Counted from the first letter of the stretch, positions 1-8,762 are shown. The stretch is 64,000 nt of DNA from Bradyrhizobium sp. CCBAU 53338 (GCF_015291665.1 NZ_CP030048.1:2976001-3040000); one strand, 5' to 3'. Notes: generated from the letters alone by a model not told the origin. Program-made: numbers and translations.

Positions 1-1714
1 GCGCTTCGACACCGACCATCGCGTGGGCCTGCCAGCCGGCAATGGCCGCCGCGGCCACGCTGCCGCCGGTCGCTTCCGCGCCGACATCCGCAAGCAATGA
101 CGTCGTCGTCGCGATGTCGTTGTAGATGCCAAGCTCCTGCTGGAGGTCGGCAAGCCTGCGCGAGAAGCGCTTCGCGGATTTGCGCTGCCCGCAAAGCGGA
201 AGCAGGAAGTCGGCGACGTAGCGCAACTTCTTCGCGGCGAGGCGGACGCGGTGCCGCTCCTCCGTCGACAGCGATTTGAATCTGCGGCCGCGCTTGAGCA
301 CCTTCGCATGCTGTGCCGAGAGGATACTTCGTGCGAAGTTGATTGCGGGCTCCGCCAGTTGCGCCAGGCCGTCGGGCGCGACCTCGCTGCGCCAGCCGCG
401 TGCTTCGATCCAGCCGCCGAGCCCGATCACGAAATACTGGCAGCGCCGGTCGGCGAGGGCGAGGCGGGCCGCGTCGTAGCAGGCCGTGCGACGTTCGTCG
501 GCGAGCGCGCCCAATGCGTCGAAGCCGGCGACCGACGGACAGCCATCCGCGACCGTCCGCAACGTCTCCTGCCGAAACACGTCCCAGTCACGTGCGCCGG
601 AGAGACAGCCCGCGAGCCACTTCGCCTCGGCGCGCATCAGGTTGAGCTTGTCCAGCGATACCACGGACCGCATCAGGTCGAGCGCGGACCGCAGACGCCG
701 CAGCGCGACGCGAAGCTGATGCATCCCTTCGGGGTCGCGTCCATCCTCGGCGACGGGCAGCGACTGGAGCAGATGCAGAAGACAGGACCGCAGTATCCCG
801 GAGAAGACTTCATCGAGCGATGTCGTGGGATCGAGACGAAGCTTTGGCGGCTTCGGTGCCTGGGGTGGCGTATCGGCCGCGAGATCGAATCCGCGCGCCG
901 ACTTGGTCCGGATCGACGGCTTCACCGGGCCATGCTCGGCGAGCCGCCGCGCCAGCTCCCAGATTGCGGACGGGCTGCCGCTCTTGAGCTCCAGCTCGAT
1001 CTCGCTGACCGGCAGCGAGCGATCACCTGAAATCAGATGCCCCCGATCGAAGGCGACCTCGACCGTGCCCGAGGGCAGCTCGACGAGGCGCTGATGCCGG
1101 TGGATGTCGCTGCTGAAGACGGCTTCGACGGAGTGACGTTCGAGATCGGCACGCAATTTCTCCGGAACAAGCGTCATCGCGAGCGCGAGGTCCGGCGTCA
1201 TCGACGGGACGCTCGCCTCCCACTCGCCACGGCGCAGCGGATCGTTGCCGGATTCGGCCTTCACCGTCTGCGTGAACCGCGTGCCGCTCTGGCGAACCCT
1301 GAAGCTGAAACCTTCGCGCCGGAGCGTGCGCTTGGGCGTATCGTAATACACGGCCTTGAGGTGCTTGCGCGTGCCCTTGTTGCGCGCATTCGCCGCAATG
1401 ATCGGCGCATCGTTGAAATCGGCCAGACGATCTGCAGGAACGATCAGCTTGAGCTCGATCTCGATTGCGTGCGGCGCGGCTTGGCGGGAAGGTGCGGTTT
1501 CCGGTGCACGAGCTTCATCGGCGAAGAGGCTCGCCCGAACGGGATCATGGCGCGAAGACTCGATGTCAGTGTGCGCGGAGCCGTGCGTTTCAGCAGCGGC
1601 GGGAACAACGAAACTGCTGGATTTCTTTCCGTCCTCGGCGACTGGATGGCCGTTGGCCTTTGCAAGCCGCTGTACGGGGTCGAGGGCTTGCTTGATGGCG
1701 CCAGTTTCGGACAT
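1..1714 (-). CDS. CYTH-CHAD domain protein, partial (3' end outside window)
   Basis: The reverse strand is open from an ATG at 1714 to the window edge, so the C-terminus is missing. After about 85 weakly conserved residues comes a CYTH domain that opens with the signature IEIELKL and continues with alternating charged strands (KAVYYDTPKRTLRREGFSFRVR, split here as YYDTPKRTLRR then FSFRVR). From about residue 290 there is a CHAD domain: helical, rich in Arg/His/Lys, with MHQLRVALRRLRSAL and later VRLAAKKLRYVADF. CYTH enzymes hydrolyse inorganic triphosphate, and CHAD domains bind polyphosphate, so a role in polyphosphate/triphosphate metabolism is likely. The start is the first ATG of the frame; no strong ribosome site is visible, and the long disordered N-terminus leaves the exact start uncertain. 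Confidence 0.85.
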   Translation of the reverse strand, partial: MSETGAIKQALDPVQRLAKANGHPVAEDGKKSSSFVVPAAAETHGSAHTDIESSRHDPVRASLFADEARAPETAPSRQAAPHAIEIELKLIVPADRLADFNDAPIIAANARNKGTRKHLKAVYYDTPKRTLRREGFSFRVRQSGTRFTQTVKAESGNDPLRRGEWEASVPSMTPDLALAMTLVPEKLRADLERHSVEAVFSSDIHRHQRLVELPSGTVEVAFDRGHLISGDRSLPVSEIELELKSGSPSAIWELARRLAEHGPVKPSIRTKSARGFDLAADTPPQAPKPPKLRLDPTTSLDEVFSGILRSCLLHLLQSLPVAEDGRDPEGMHQLRVALRRLRSALDLMRSVVSLDKLNLMRAEAKWLAGCLSGARDWDVFRQETLRTVADGCPSVAGFDALGALADERRTACYDAARLALADRRCQYFVIGLGGWIEARGWRSEVAPDGLAQLAEPAINFARSILSAQHAKVLKRGRRFKSLSTEERHRVRLAAKKLRYVADFLLPLCGQRKSAKRFSRRLADLQQELGIYNDIATTTSLLADVGAEATGGSVAAAAIAGWQAHAMVGVEA

Positions 1715-1912
1715 GCACGAATATGACAGTTAAGTGACGGAGCGCCGACATATACCCGACTTGGCCATCGGGGAGAAGCGCAGCCGGTCGCACCTCCATT
1801 GAAATTTCCGCGCTGTGATCGATGTGTCAATCCGGGTTACGTTTGCGTCTGCCGTCGGCGCGCTGGGAATCTCCTTTCTTTCCCGACGCTTGAATGTCTG
1901 CTGGGAGAATTC

Positions 1913-2323
1913 ATGCAGTTCGATACCAAGATCGCCGTTGTCATTCGCAACGATCTTCAGGTGTGGCAGAAACTCAATGTCGCATCGTTCCTGACCAGCG
2001 GCGTCGCTGCAGCCTTTCCGGAATGCGTCGGAGAGGCCTATGAGGACGCTTCAAGCACGAAATATCTTGCACTGATCGGCCAGCCGATCCTGATCTATGG
2101 TGCCGACGGTCCGGCGCTGTCGCGCGCTCTCGATCGCGCACTTGCACGCAACGTCACGCCGGCGGTCTATTCCGAGGACATGTTTGCGACAACGCATGAT
2201 GCCGCCAATCGCGCGGCGGTGAAGGCGGTTGCGCGCGCCGATCTCAATCTCGTCGGTATCGCGATGCGGGCCGAGCGCAAGGTGATCGACAAGATCGTCG
2301 ACGGATTGAAGTTCCACAGCTGA
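1913..2323 (+). CDS. DUF2000 family protein
   Basis: A 136-residue protein opening MQFDTKIAVVIR, with LQVWQKLNVASFL and YLALIGQPILIYGAD, which matches the DUF2000 family (small alpha/beta proteins related to peptidyl-tRNA hydrolase 2-like folds). Its biochemical role is unknown. The reading frame is open further upstream, but the ATG at 1913 is preceded by a good ribosome site (GGGAGA, 1903-1908) and begins the conserved part. It is a single gene, convergent with the GFA gene, with a strong hairpin between the two. Confidence 0.75.
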   Translation: MQFDTKIAVVIRNDLQVWQKLNVASFLTSGVAAAFPECVGEAYEDASSTKYLALIGQPILIYGADGPALSRALDRALARNVTPAVYSEDMFATTHDAANRAAVKAVARADLNLVGIAMRAERKVIDKIVDGLKFHS

Positions 2324-2345
2324 AAGAGCCAAGGTGCTCGTTGCT

Positions 2346-2375
2346 CACCTCTCCCGCCTGCAAGCGGGAGAGGTG
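2346..2375. terminator. Strong hairpin between convergent genes
   Basis: A perfect 12-bp stem (CACCTCTCCCGC with its complement) closes a 6-nt loop between the stop codons of the convergent DUF2000 and GFA genes. It lacks a clear T tract, so it may be a bidirectional termination or mRNA-end element, or one copy of a dispersed palindromic repeat. Confidence 0.55.
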
Positions 2376-2389
2376 GCATACCAAACGTC

Positions 2390-2803
2390 TCAGCCAGACG
2401 GCATCGTCTGGAATGTCGTCAGGCTGGAATCGAGGGGATCCCAGTCATACGCGCGCACGGCGTAAGTGATCGCTTGCGGTCTGTAGCGGGCGGGCTCGTC
2501 GAGGCTCGCGGCGCGGATGGTGAAGATGTCGGGCATGGCCTTGAAGGTCATGTAGACGGCGACGCCGCACTCCGGGCAGAAGGCGCGCGTCTTCACGTTG
2601 CCGCTGTCGCCGGTCATGTCCCATGTTCTGGCGTCGCCCGTCACCGTGACGCCGGCACGCGGAAAGGTGGCGTAAGAGCCATGGCCGGTGCCGCTCTCGC
2701 GCTGGCAGTCCCGGCACTGGCAGTGGTTGGCGAACAGGGGCTCGCCGGCGATCGAATAGCGGATCGCGCCGCAGGCGCAGCCGCCGGTATAGGGCTTGTT
2801 CAT
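2390..2803 (-). CDS. GFA/CENP-V domain zinc protein
   Basis: This 137-residue protein has the GFA (glutathione-dependent formaldehyde-activating) zinc signature: GGCACGAIRY at the N-terminus, HCQCRDCQRESG near residue 30, and the distal CPECG around residue 96. These cysteines bind structural and catalytic zinc in the family. Substrates are mostly unknown; formaldehyde activation holds only for the founding members. It is the last gene of a three-gene operon (arsR, SRPBCC, GFA), 12 bp after its neighbour, which suggests a small-molecule stress response switched by the ArsR protein. Confidence 0.85.
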   Translation of the reverse strand: MNKPYTGGCACGAIRYSIAGEPLFANHCQCRDCQRESGTGHGSYATFPRAGVTVTGDARTWDMTGDSGNVKTRAFCPECGVAVYMTFKAMPDIFTIRAASLDEPARYRPQAITYAVRAYDWDPLDSSLTTFQTMPSG

Positions 2804-2815
2804 CGTGATGCCTCC

Positions 2816-3292
2816 TCAACTGTCTCGTTGCTTTTGTTCGCCGCTGATCTCGTCGAGCTGCCGCACGACCTTCTTCCAGCCGCCGCTCATGACGGAGTAG
2901 GCACTCTCGTTCCTGGGCAGCACGAAGCCCGCATGGACCAGCTGGATTCGCGTGCCGGCTTCGACCGGGGTGAGGGACCAGGTCACGACGGTGTCGAGCG
3001 GCGCGCCGTAGCCGGTGTTGCGTTCGTCGCCGCCCTTCCACGCGTAGACCAGGCGCCGGTTCGGGACGACCTCCAGGACGCGGCAATGGATCACGCCATC
3101 CCAATGGCCACCCGGCTTGGTCTGGTAGGTAAAAGTGTTGCCTTCGACGGCCTCGAAACCGGTCGCCGGCATCAGCCAGCGCGCGATCAACTGGGCGCTG
3201 GTCAGCGCCTTCCAGATCGTCTCGGGCGCGTGAGGGAAGACGTCGTCCAGAACGATGTCTTTGGTCTCGGCATTCAACGCGGCTGCACTCAC
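2816..3292 (-). CDS. SRPBCC (AHSA1-like) domain protein
   Basis: A 158-residue protein of the START-like SRPBCC fold, Aha1-C/AHSA1 subgroup. The diagnostic opening is HAPETIWKALTSAQLIARW, and the C-terminal helix contains SVMSGGWKKVVRQLDEI. Such proteins have a deep hydrophobic cavity and bind or transform small lipophilic ligands; the ligand here is unknown. Its start codon overlaps the end of the arsR gene by 4 bp, so the two are translationally coupled. An ArsR-type regulator next to an AHSA1 protein is a very common bacterial pair. Confidence 0.85.
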   Translation of the reverse strand: MSAAALNAETKDIVLDDVFPHAPETIWKALTSAQLIARWLMPATGFEAVEGNTFTYQTKPGGHWDGVIHCRVLEVVPNRRLVYAWKGGDERNTGYGAPLDTVVTWSLTPVEAGTRIQLVHAGFVLPRNESAYSVMSGGWKKVVRQLDEISGEQKQRDS

Positions 3293-3624
3293 TGGTCGAT
3301 CTCCTTCAAGAGGTCACGCAGGTTCTGGAAGCGCTCGCGCCAGAAGACACCGTAATGATCCATCCAGGTCACCAGCGGTTCGAGGCCTTGCGGCGCGGCG
3401 CGGTAGTAAACGTTACGGCCCTCGGCGCGTTCGGCGACGAGGCCCGCCTGCTTCAACGATTTCAGGTGCTGCGAGATCGCACCCTGCGTCACGCCGCTGC
3501 CGCGCGTCAGCTCGGCGACGCTGATCTCCTTGCTGTCGAACACGCGCTCGAACACCGCGCGGCGGGTCGGATCGGCGAGGGCGCGCATCACGGCGGTGAC
3601 GGGATTGGGGGCAGCTTCGATCAT
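3289..3624 (-). CDS. ArsR-family winged-helix repressor
   Basis: A 111-residue regulator. LADPTRRAVFERVF, ELTRGSGVTQGAISQHLKSLKQAGLV and the wing AEGRNVYYRAAP form a classic ArsR winged helix-turn-helix. No CxC metal-binding motif is visible in the recognition helix, so it is probably not a metal sensor; members paired with SRPBCC proteins usually respond to other signals. It heads the arsR-SRPBCC-GFA operon. A large inverted repeat just upstream (3634-3665) is the likely autoregulatory site. Confidence 0.88.
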   Translation of the reverse strand: MIEAAPNPVTAVMRALADPTRRAVFERVFDSKEISVAELTRGSGVTQGAISQHLKSLKQAGLVAERAEGRNVYYRAAPQGLEPLVTWMDHYGVFWRERFQNLRDLLKEIDQ

Positions 3625-3633
3625 GTCGATAAA

Positions 3634-3665
3634 TTAGCAATTACTAATGCATTAGTCAATACTAA
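3634..3665. promoter_or_regulatory. Probable ArsR operator (inverted repeat)
   Basis: A perfect 14-bp palindrome (ACTAATGCATTAGT, 3643-3656) sits at the centre of a longer symmetric element flanked by TTAG (3634-3637) and CTAA (3662-3665) on the same axis. It begins 10 bp upstream of the arsR start codon. Its AT-rich character and position fit an ArsR box covering the promoter. Inference from symmetry and position only. Confidence 0.6.
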
Positions 3666-3694
3666 TTCATTCATGCGCGGCTGCCCAATCCCGA

Positions 3695-3723
3695 TTGACT
3701 ATGACTGACTAGTCAGTCATAAA
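3695..3723 (+). promoter_or_regulatory. tetR promoter with operator inside the spacer
   Basis: A -35 TTGACT (3695-3700) and a -10 CATAAA (3718-3723) are 17 bp apart. A perfect 20-bp palindrome (3701-3720, half-site ATGACTGACT) fills the spacer and enters the -10. A TetR dimer bound here would block RNA polymerase directly. The expected transcription start falls at or next to the A of the ATG at 3730, which predicts a leaderless mRNA. Confidence 0.65.
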
Positions 3724-3729
3724 TGCAAA

Positions 3730-4413
3730 ATGACAAGGAAGCCTCCCAAGGCCGCTGCGGCCAAGGCAGCAAGCGCAAGGCCGAAAGCCGGCGAGGAAGT
3801 CGCGCCGATATCGAACCGCGCTACGCGCGCGGCGGAGCGGCGCGACGCGATCGTCGCGGCGGCGATGGAGGAGTTCATCACGCGCGGCTTTGCCGCGACA
3901 CGGCTCGACGACATCGCCAAGCGTGCCGGTGTCGCGAAGGGCACGATCTACCTGCACTTCAAGGACAAGGAATCGATGTTCGAGGAGCTGGTGCGCACCG
4001 TGATCGTGCCAGTGGTGGTGAAGCTGGATGCGCTGCCGCCGCCGACGGGCTCGGTGCGCGACCTCATCGAAACTTTTGCCGGCAACTTTCTCAAAGAGGT
4101 GATCGGCACGAGGCGCGGCGATCTCGTGCGGCTGATCGTGGCGGAGGGCCCGCGCTTTCCGGCGGTCGCCGATTTCTACTATCGCGAGGTGGTCTCGCGC
4201 GGCATCGCCGGCATGCGCGCGCTGATCGAACTGGGCATTGCCCGCGGCGAGATCCACCAGAAGAATCTCGCGCGCTATCCGCAGATCCTGATCGCGCCCG
4301 CGATGATTGCGGTGATCTGGCAGAGCCTGTTTGCGCGGCATGCGCCGCTCGACGCGCAGGACATGCTGCGCGTCCATCTCGATTTGATTTTTGGCGAACG
4401 GAGGACGACATGA
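3730..4413 (+). CDS. TetR/AcrR family repressor of the efflux operon
   Basis: A 227-residue protein with a Lys/Ala-rich tail and then a TetR helix-turn-helix: RDAIVAAAMEEFITRGF, TRLDDIAKRAGVAKGTIYLHF and KDKESMFEELV. The C-terminal ligand domain resembles AcrR_C-type members. Its stop overlaps the start of the next gene (ATGA), beginning a chain of coupled genes for an ABC efflux system, so it is almost certainly their local repressor. There is no ribosome site before the ATG; the promoter geometry suggests leaderless translation. Confidence 0.9.
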   Translation: MTRKPPKAAAAKAASARPKAGEEVAPISNRATRAAERRDAIVAAAMEEFITRGFAATRLDDIAKRAGVAKGTIYLHFKDKESMFEELVRTVIVPVVVKLDALPPPTGSVRDLIETFAGNFLKEVIGTRRGDLVRLIVAEGPRFPAVADFYYREVVSRGIAGMRALIELGIARGEIHQKNLARYPQILIAPAMIAVIWQSLFARHAPLDAQDMLRVHLDLIFGERRTT

Positions 4414-5213
4414 GGTCGTCGCAACGGATTTTTGCAATTACATTGGTCGCCGTCGTTGCAACCGCTCTTGCCGGCTGCAAGGAGAAGCGCGATCCCGGCT
4501 TCCAGGGTTGGGTCGAGGCCGACATGATCTATGTCAGCCCGGACGAGGCCGGCCGGGTCACCAAGCTGGACATTCGTGAAGGCGATGTGGTGAAGGTCGG
4601 CGAAGCCCTGTATTCCATCGACGACGATCTCCAGCTTGCCGATCTCAACCAGACCAAGGCGACGCTGGCCAATGCCCAGCAGGTGTTCGACCGCGCAGAG
4701 TCCCTGCGCAAGACCGGCTCGGGCACCCAAGCCGCGCTCGATTCCGCCGTCTCGGATCTGCGGGTCGCGCAGGCGCGGGTGGTGACCTCGGAGACCCGGC
4801 TGGCGCGGCGCAAGGGTTTTGCGCCTGTAGCCGGCACCATCCAGCAGATCTATTTCCGTGAAGGCGAGATGGTCGCGGCACAGCGGCCGGTGCTCTCGAT
4901 CATGCCGCCCGGCAACATGAAGCTGCGCTTCTTCGTGCCGGAAACGGAGCTGCCGAAACTGGCGATCGGCGACGACGTGCGGGTCGCCTGCGACAATTGC
5001 GCGGCAGATCTGACGGCAAAGATCTATTTCATCGCAACGTCGGCCGAATACACCCCGCCGGTGATCTATAGCCTCGAGGAGCGCAGCAAGCTCGTCTATC
5101 TCATCCAGGCGCGGCCGTCGCGGCCAGATGCCTTGCGGGTCGGCCAGCCGATCGACGTCTATCTCACCCCCAAGAATCCCGATTTCAAGACTCCGGTGGC
5201 GGACAAGCGATGA
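4410..5213 (+). CDS. HlyD-family periplasmic adaptor lipoprotein of ABC exporter
   Basis: A 267-residue membrane fusion protein. It starts with a lipoprotein signal (LAGC, lipidated Cys23). A biotinyl-lipoyl-like half follows (VTKLDIREGDVVKVGEALYSID), then a short coiled-coil hairpin (about residues 75-130), the second lipoyl half (KGFAPVAGTIQQIYFREG) and a beta-barrel region. The adaptor would join the inner-membrane ABC transporter to an outer-membrane channel. The family resemblance is to E. coli YbhG-type adaptors. The start is fixed by the ATGA overlap with tetR; the frame is also open upstream, but that part is noncoding. Confidence 0.9.
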   Translation: MRSSQRIFAITLVAVVATALAGCKEKRDPGFQGWVEADMIYVSPDEAGRVTKLDIREGDVVKVGEALYSIDDDLQLADLNQTKATLANAQQVFDRAESLRKTGSGTQAALDSAVSDLRVAQARVVTSETRLARRKGFAPVAGTIQQIYFREGEMVAAQRPVLSIMPPGNMKLRFFVPETELPKLAIGDDVRVACDNCAADLTAKIYFIATSAEYTPPVIYSLEERSKLVYLIQARPSRPDALRVGQPIDVYLTPKNPDFKTPVADKR

Positions 5214-6139
5214 ACGCCGGCAACGACATCGCGATCGACGTCAGGGGCCTGACCAAATCGTTCGGCAGCCGCGAGGTCGTGCATGATCTGTCGATGCAGG
5301 TGAAGCGCGGCTCGATCTACGGCTTCCTCGGGCCGAACGGCTCGGGCAAGACCACGACCATCCGCATCCTCTGCGGCCTGCTTACGCCTGACAGCGGCGA
5401 GGGCACCTGCCTCGGCTACGACATCCTCAAGGATGCGGAAAAGATCAAGCGCCAGGTCGGCTACATGACCCAGCGCTTCAGCCTGTATCAGGATCTGTCG
5501 GTGCGCGAGAATCTCGAATTCGTCGCGCGGCTCTATGGCCTCACTGATGCACGCGGGGCCGCGCGCGACATGATCAAGCGGCTCGGGCTCTCGGGCCGCG
5601 AGGAGCAGCTCGCCGGCGAGCTCTCCGGCGGCTGGAAGCAACGCCTTGCGCTCGGGGCTTGCACGCTGCCCAGTCCAAAGCTGTTGCTGCTCGACGAGCC
5701 GACCGCCGGCGTCGATCCCAAGGCACGACGCGATTTCTGGAACGAGATCCATGCGCTCGCCGCCGAAGGGCTCACCGTGCTGGTCTCGACCCATTACATG
5801 GACGAAGCCGAGCGCTGCCACGAGATTGCGTATATCGCCTACGGCCATCTCCTGGCGCACGGCACTGTCGACGAGGTGATCGCGAAGTCCGCGCTCACGA
5901 CCTACACCGTCACCGGCGGGTTGAATGGCCTCGCGGCCCAGCTGGCCGGTAAGCCCGGGATCGACATGGTGGCGCCGTTCGGCACCTCGCTGCACGTCTC
6001 GGGCCGCGACGTCGTGGCCCTCGAAGCCAGCATCGCGCCATGGCGCGATAAGGATGACCTGCACTGGCAGAAGTCGGCGCCGTCGCTGGAAGACGTCTTC
6101 ATCGAGCTGATGGGTCGTTCCAAGGACAATTTCCAATGA
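5210..6139 (+). CDS. ABC-2 exporter ATP-binding protein
   Basis: This 309-residue ATPase shows Walker A GPNGSGKTTT, the Q-loop region GYMTQRFSLYQDLSVREN, the signature LSGGWKQRLALG, Walker B LLLLDEPTAGVD and the H-switch STHYMDEAERC. The C-terminal extension is typical of drug/antibiotic-type ABC-2 ATPases (DrrA/YbhF-like). It overlaps the genes on both sides by 4 bp and works with the adjacent permease. The substrate cannot be read from the sequence. Confidence 0.95.
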   Translation: MNAGNDIAIDVRGLTKSFGSREVVHDLSMQVKRGSIYGFLGPNGSGKTTTIRILCGLLTPDSGEGTCLGYDILKDAEKIKRQVGYMTQRFSLYQDLSVRENLEFVARLYGLTDARGAARDMIKRLGLSGREEQLAGELSGGWKQRLALGACTLPSPKLLLLDEPTAGVDPKARRDFWNEIHALAAEGLTVLVSTHYMDEAERCHEIAYIAYGHLLAHGTVDEVIAKSALTTYTVTGGLNGLAAQLAGKPGIDMVAPFGTSLHVSGRDVVALEASIAPWRDKDDLHWQKSAPSLEDVFIELMGRSKDNFQ

Positions 6140-7299
6140 GCACCATCCGGACAACCGACCCCGTAGGGGAGATCCGCGACCGCTTCGGCTTCTGGCGCCG
6201 CTCCTATGCCATGATGGCGAAGGAGTTCATTCAGCTTCGGCGGGATCGCGTCTCGTTCGCGATGATCGTGGCGATCCCGGTAATGCAGCTTCTCCTGTTC
6301 GGCTATGCCATCAACACCACGCCGCACCATTTACCGAGCGCGGTGCTGCTGCAGGAGGACTCGGATCTTGCCCGCTCGGTACTGAAGGCGTTGGAGAATA
6401 CGGCCTATTTCCGCTTCGTCTACGAAGTGCACGACGTCGACGAGTTCGACAATCTGCTGAAGTCGGGCAAGGTGCTGTTCGGCGTCGAGATCCCGCGCGG
6501 CTTCGAGCGCGCAGTACGGCGCGGCGACAAGCCGGCGCTGCTGGTTGCGGCCGACGCGACCGATCCGGTGGCAGCAAGCGCCGCCCTCGGCTCGCTCGGC
6601 ATGATCGTTCAGACCGCACTCGCGCACGATCTCTATATCGGCGATCCCCCGGCACTGCCGTTCGAGATCCGCGCGCATGCGCGCTACAATCCGGCGGCGG
6701 AATCTCGGCTCAACATCGTGCCGGGACTTGTCGGCACCATTCTTACCATGACGATGCTGATCTTCACGGCGCTGTCGGTGACGCGCGAGATTGAGCGCGG
6801 CACCATGGAGAGCCTCCTGTCGATGCCGATCAAGCCGGTCGAGGTGATGATCGGCAAGATCGTTCCCTACATCCTGGTCGGCTTCATCCAGGCCTTCCTG
6901 ATCGTCAATATCGGAGTGTTCCTGTTCGGCGTGCCGGTGCTCGGCAGTTTGCTCCTGCTCGCGGTACTCTCGACCCTTTTCATCGCGGCAAATCTTGCGA
7001 TCGGCTACACGTTCTCCACCATCGCGCAGAATCAACTGCAGGCGATACAGATGTCGTTCATGTTCTTCCTGCCAAGCATCTTGCTGTCCGGCTTCATGTT
7101 CCCGTTTGCGGGGATGCCGGCCTGGGCGCAATATCTCGGTGAATGCCTGCCGCTGACGCATTACATTCGCATCGTCCGCGCCATCATGCTGAAGGGCGCC
7201 ACCATGCCGAACCTGCGGTTCGATACGCTGGCGCTGGCCGCGCTGATGCTGGTCGCCATGACCATCGCCGTGACGCGCTTCCGCCGCACGCTGGATTGA
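6136..7299 (+). CDS. ABC-2 type permease
   Basis: A 387-residue ABC-2 membrane protein. One N-terminal transmembrane helix (MIVAIPVMQLLLFGYAI) is followed by a large periplasmic loop of about 150 residues, then a bundle of five helices including IVPGLVGTILTMTMLIFTAL, the conserved REIERGTMESLLSMPIKPVE cytoplasmic hinge, and FMFFLPSILLSGFMFPFAGMP. This is the YbhR/YbhS-like layout. It closes the tetR-adaptor-ATPase-permease operon. A single permease gene suggests a homodimer. Confidence 0.93.
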   Translation: MSTIRTTDPVGEIRDRFGFWRRSYAMMAKEFIQLRRDRVSFAMIVAIPVMQLLLFGYAINTTPHHLPSAVLLQEDSDLARSVLKALENTAYFRFVYEVHDVDEFDNLLKSGKVLFGVEIPRGFERAVRRGDKPALLVAADATDPVAASAALGSLGMIVQTALAHDLYIGDPPALPFEIRAHARYNPAAESRLNIVPGLVGTILTMTMLIFTALSVTREIERGTMESLLSMPIKPVEVMIGKIVPYILVGFIQAFLIVNIGVFLFGVPVLGSLLLLAVLSTLFIAANLAIGYTFSTIAQNQLQAIQMSFMFFLPSILLSGFMFPFAGMPAWAQYLGECLPLTHYIRIVRAIMLKGATMPNLRFDTLALAALMLVAMTIAVTRFRRTLD

Positions 7300-7316
7300 G
7301 GCACAATAGCTGATGT

Positions 7317-7400
7317 CACTCCGGGGCACGGCAAGCGTGAACCCGGAATCTCGAGATTCCGGGTTCGATGATGTCCCATCGCCCCGGAATGACCTGGGGG
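7317..7400. repeat. Intergenic palindromic repeat
   Basis: The core is a perfect 28-bp palindrome (7339-7366, half-site GAACCCGGAATCTC), flanked by outer arms CACTCCGGGGC and GCCCCGGAATGAC. Close relatives lie at 50925-51004 and 61680-61742, and shorter ones elsewhere in the window, so this is a dispersed REP-like family. It separates the permease gene from the cyclase and may also act as a transcript end. Confidence 0.75.
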
Positions 7401-7401
7401 A

Positions 7402-8703
7402 ATGATGGTCAGCTTTTTGAAAGCCCGGCGCAAAGCTGTCTTGTCGGAGGAGTTCGAGCGCGAACTGACCCGCGAAGTGCTGCGCACCGAATTGCTGCGG
7501 GTGAAGGCGCTGATCACCACCGGCTGCGTCATGACGGTCTTCCTTACCGCGATGTACCTGATCGATCCCGCCGTGGTAAACCGAGTCTGGCGCGGCACCC
7601 GGGGGCTTTCCGAGGTCTACGGCCTGCTCGTCGGCTTCATCCTGTTCGAGGTCTGGGTCCACACCCAGATCAGGAAGAACCTCAAGCTCGATCGCGATCT
7701 GCCGGTTGTCAGGCGCTATATCGGCGCGCTGATCGAGACGTCGGTGCCTACGGTGATCCTGATTCTCCAGATTCGGACCATGGGCTCGAGCCAGGCGCTC
7801 GGCTTTGCCGTGCCGCTGATCTATTTCATCTTCGTCATCCTCTCGACGCTGCGCCTCGATTTCTACCTGTCCACCTTCACCGGCTTCGTCGCAGCCGCCG
7901 AGCTGTTCGTGGTCGCGTCGATCTATGATTCCTCGGGATTCGGCGAGCCGCAGAACTATTTCCACGCAGTGCGCAGCACGATCATCCTGATATGCGGTGT
8001 GCTCGCGGGCTCCGTCGGCGCGCAGCTCCGCCGCCAGTTTTCCGCGAGCATCGCGGCCGCCACCGCACGCGATCGCGTGACGAACCTGTTCGGCCAGCAT
8101 GTGTCGCCGCAGGTCGTCGAGCGGCTGATGGCGGAGGGCACGAGTGCTGCCGGCGACATCCGCCGCGTCGCGGTGATGTTCGCCGATTTCCGTGGCTTCA
8201 CCGCCGGCGCGCAGTCTCGCACGCCGCAGGAGGTGGTCGACCGGCTCGACGGCGCTTTCGCGGTGCTGGTCGATATTCTCGATCGCCACGGCGGCATCGT
8301 GAACAAGTTTCTCGGCGACGGTTTTCTCGCGCTGTTCGGCGCGCCGCTGGAAGCCTCCGATGCTGCGCAGCGCGCGGTCGCCGCGGGCCGCGAGATGCTG
8401 ACGGCGATGGACCGCATCAACGCAGGGACGAGCTGGCCGCTGCGGATCGGCATCGGCATTCATTTCGGCGAGGTCGTGGCGGGCAATATCGGCTCGCCCC
8501 GGCGCAAGGAATATACGGTCATCGGCGACACCGTGAATTTTGCCTCGCGGCTCGAGGCGCTCAACAAGGAGTTCGGCTCGCAGCTCCTGATCTCCGCGAC
8601 CGTGCGCGAGGCGCTCGGCGACGACGGCGAGGATGCCGTGGCGCTCGGCGAGGTGGCCGTGCGCGGTTACGAGCAAAAGGTCGCGGTGTTTCAGCTGGGG
8701 TGA
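7402..8703 (+). CDS. Membrane-anchored class III adenylate cyclase
   Basis: A 433-residue protein with about five or six transmembrane helices in residues 30-205, then the linker LFGQHVSPQVVERLM and a class III cyclase domain. Metal-binding aspartates are in VMFADFRGFT and KFLGDGFLALFG. The KEYTVIGDTVNFASRLE stretch supplies the adenine-selecting Lys and Asp and the transition-state Asn and Arg, so ATP is the likely substrate and cAMP the product. The membrane part probably senses an unknown signal. A second ATG at 7405 has slightly better spacing from the GGGGG at 7396-7400. Confidence 0.92.
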   Translation: MMVSFLKARRKAVLSEEFERELTREVLRTELLRVKALITTGCVMTVFLTAMYLIDPAVVNRVWRGTRGLSEVYGLLVGFILFEVWVHTQIRKNLKLDRDLPVVRRYIGALIETSVPTVILILQIRTMGSSQALGFAVPLIYFIFVILSTLRLDFYLSTFTGFVAAAELFVVASIYDSSGFGEPQNYFHAVRSTIILICGVLAGSVGAQLRRQFSASIAAATARDRVTNLFGQHVSPQVVERLMAEGTSAAGDIRRVAVMFADFRGFTAGAQSRTPQEVVDRLDGAFAVLVDILDRHGGIVNKFLGDGFLALFGAPLEASDAAQRAVAAGREMLTAMDRINAGTSWPLRIGIGIHFGEVVAGNIGSPRRKEYTVIGDTVNFASRLEALNKEFGSQLLISATVREALGDDGEDAVALGEVAVRGYEQKVAVFQLG

Positions 8704-8762
8704 GGGGGCTGCTCGCGTTTGTCTGAAGACGCGTGCTGACGACTGCGGTATTTCAGTAGTGC

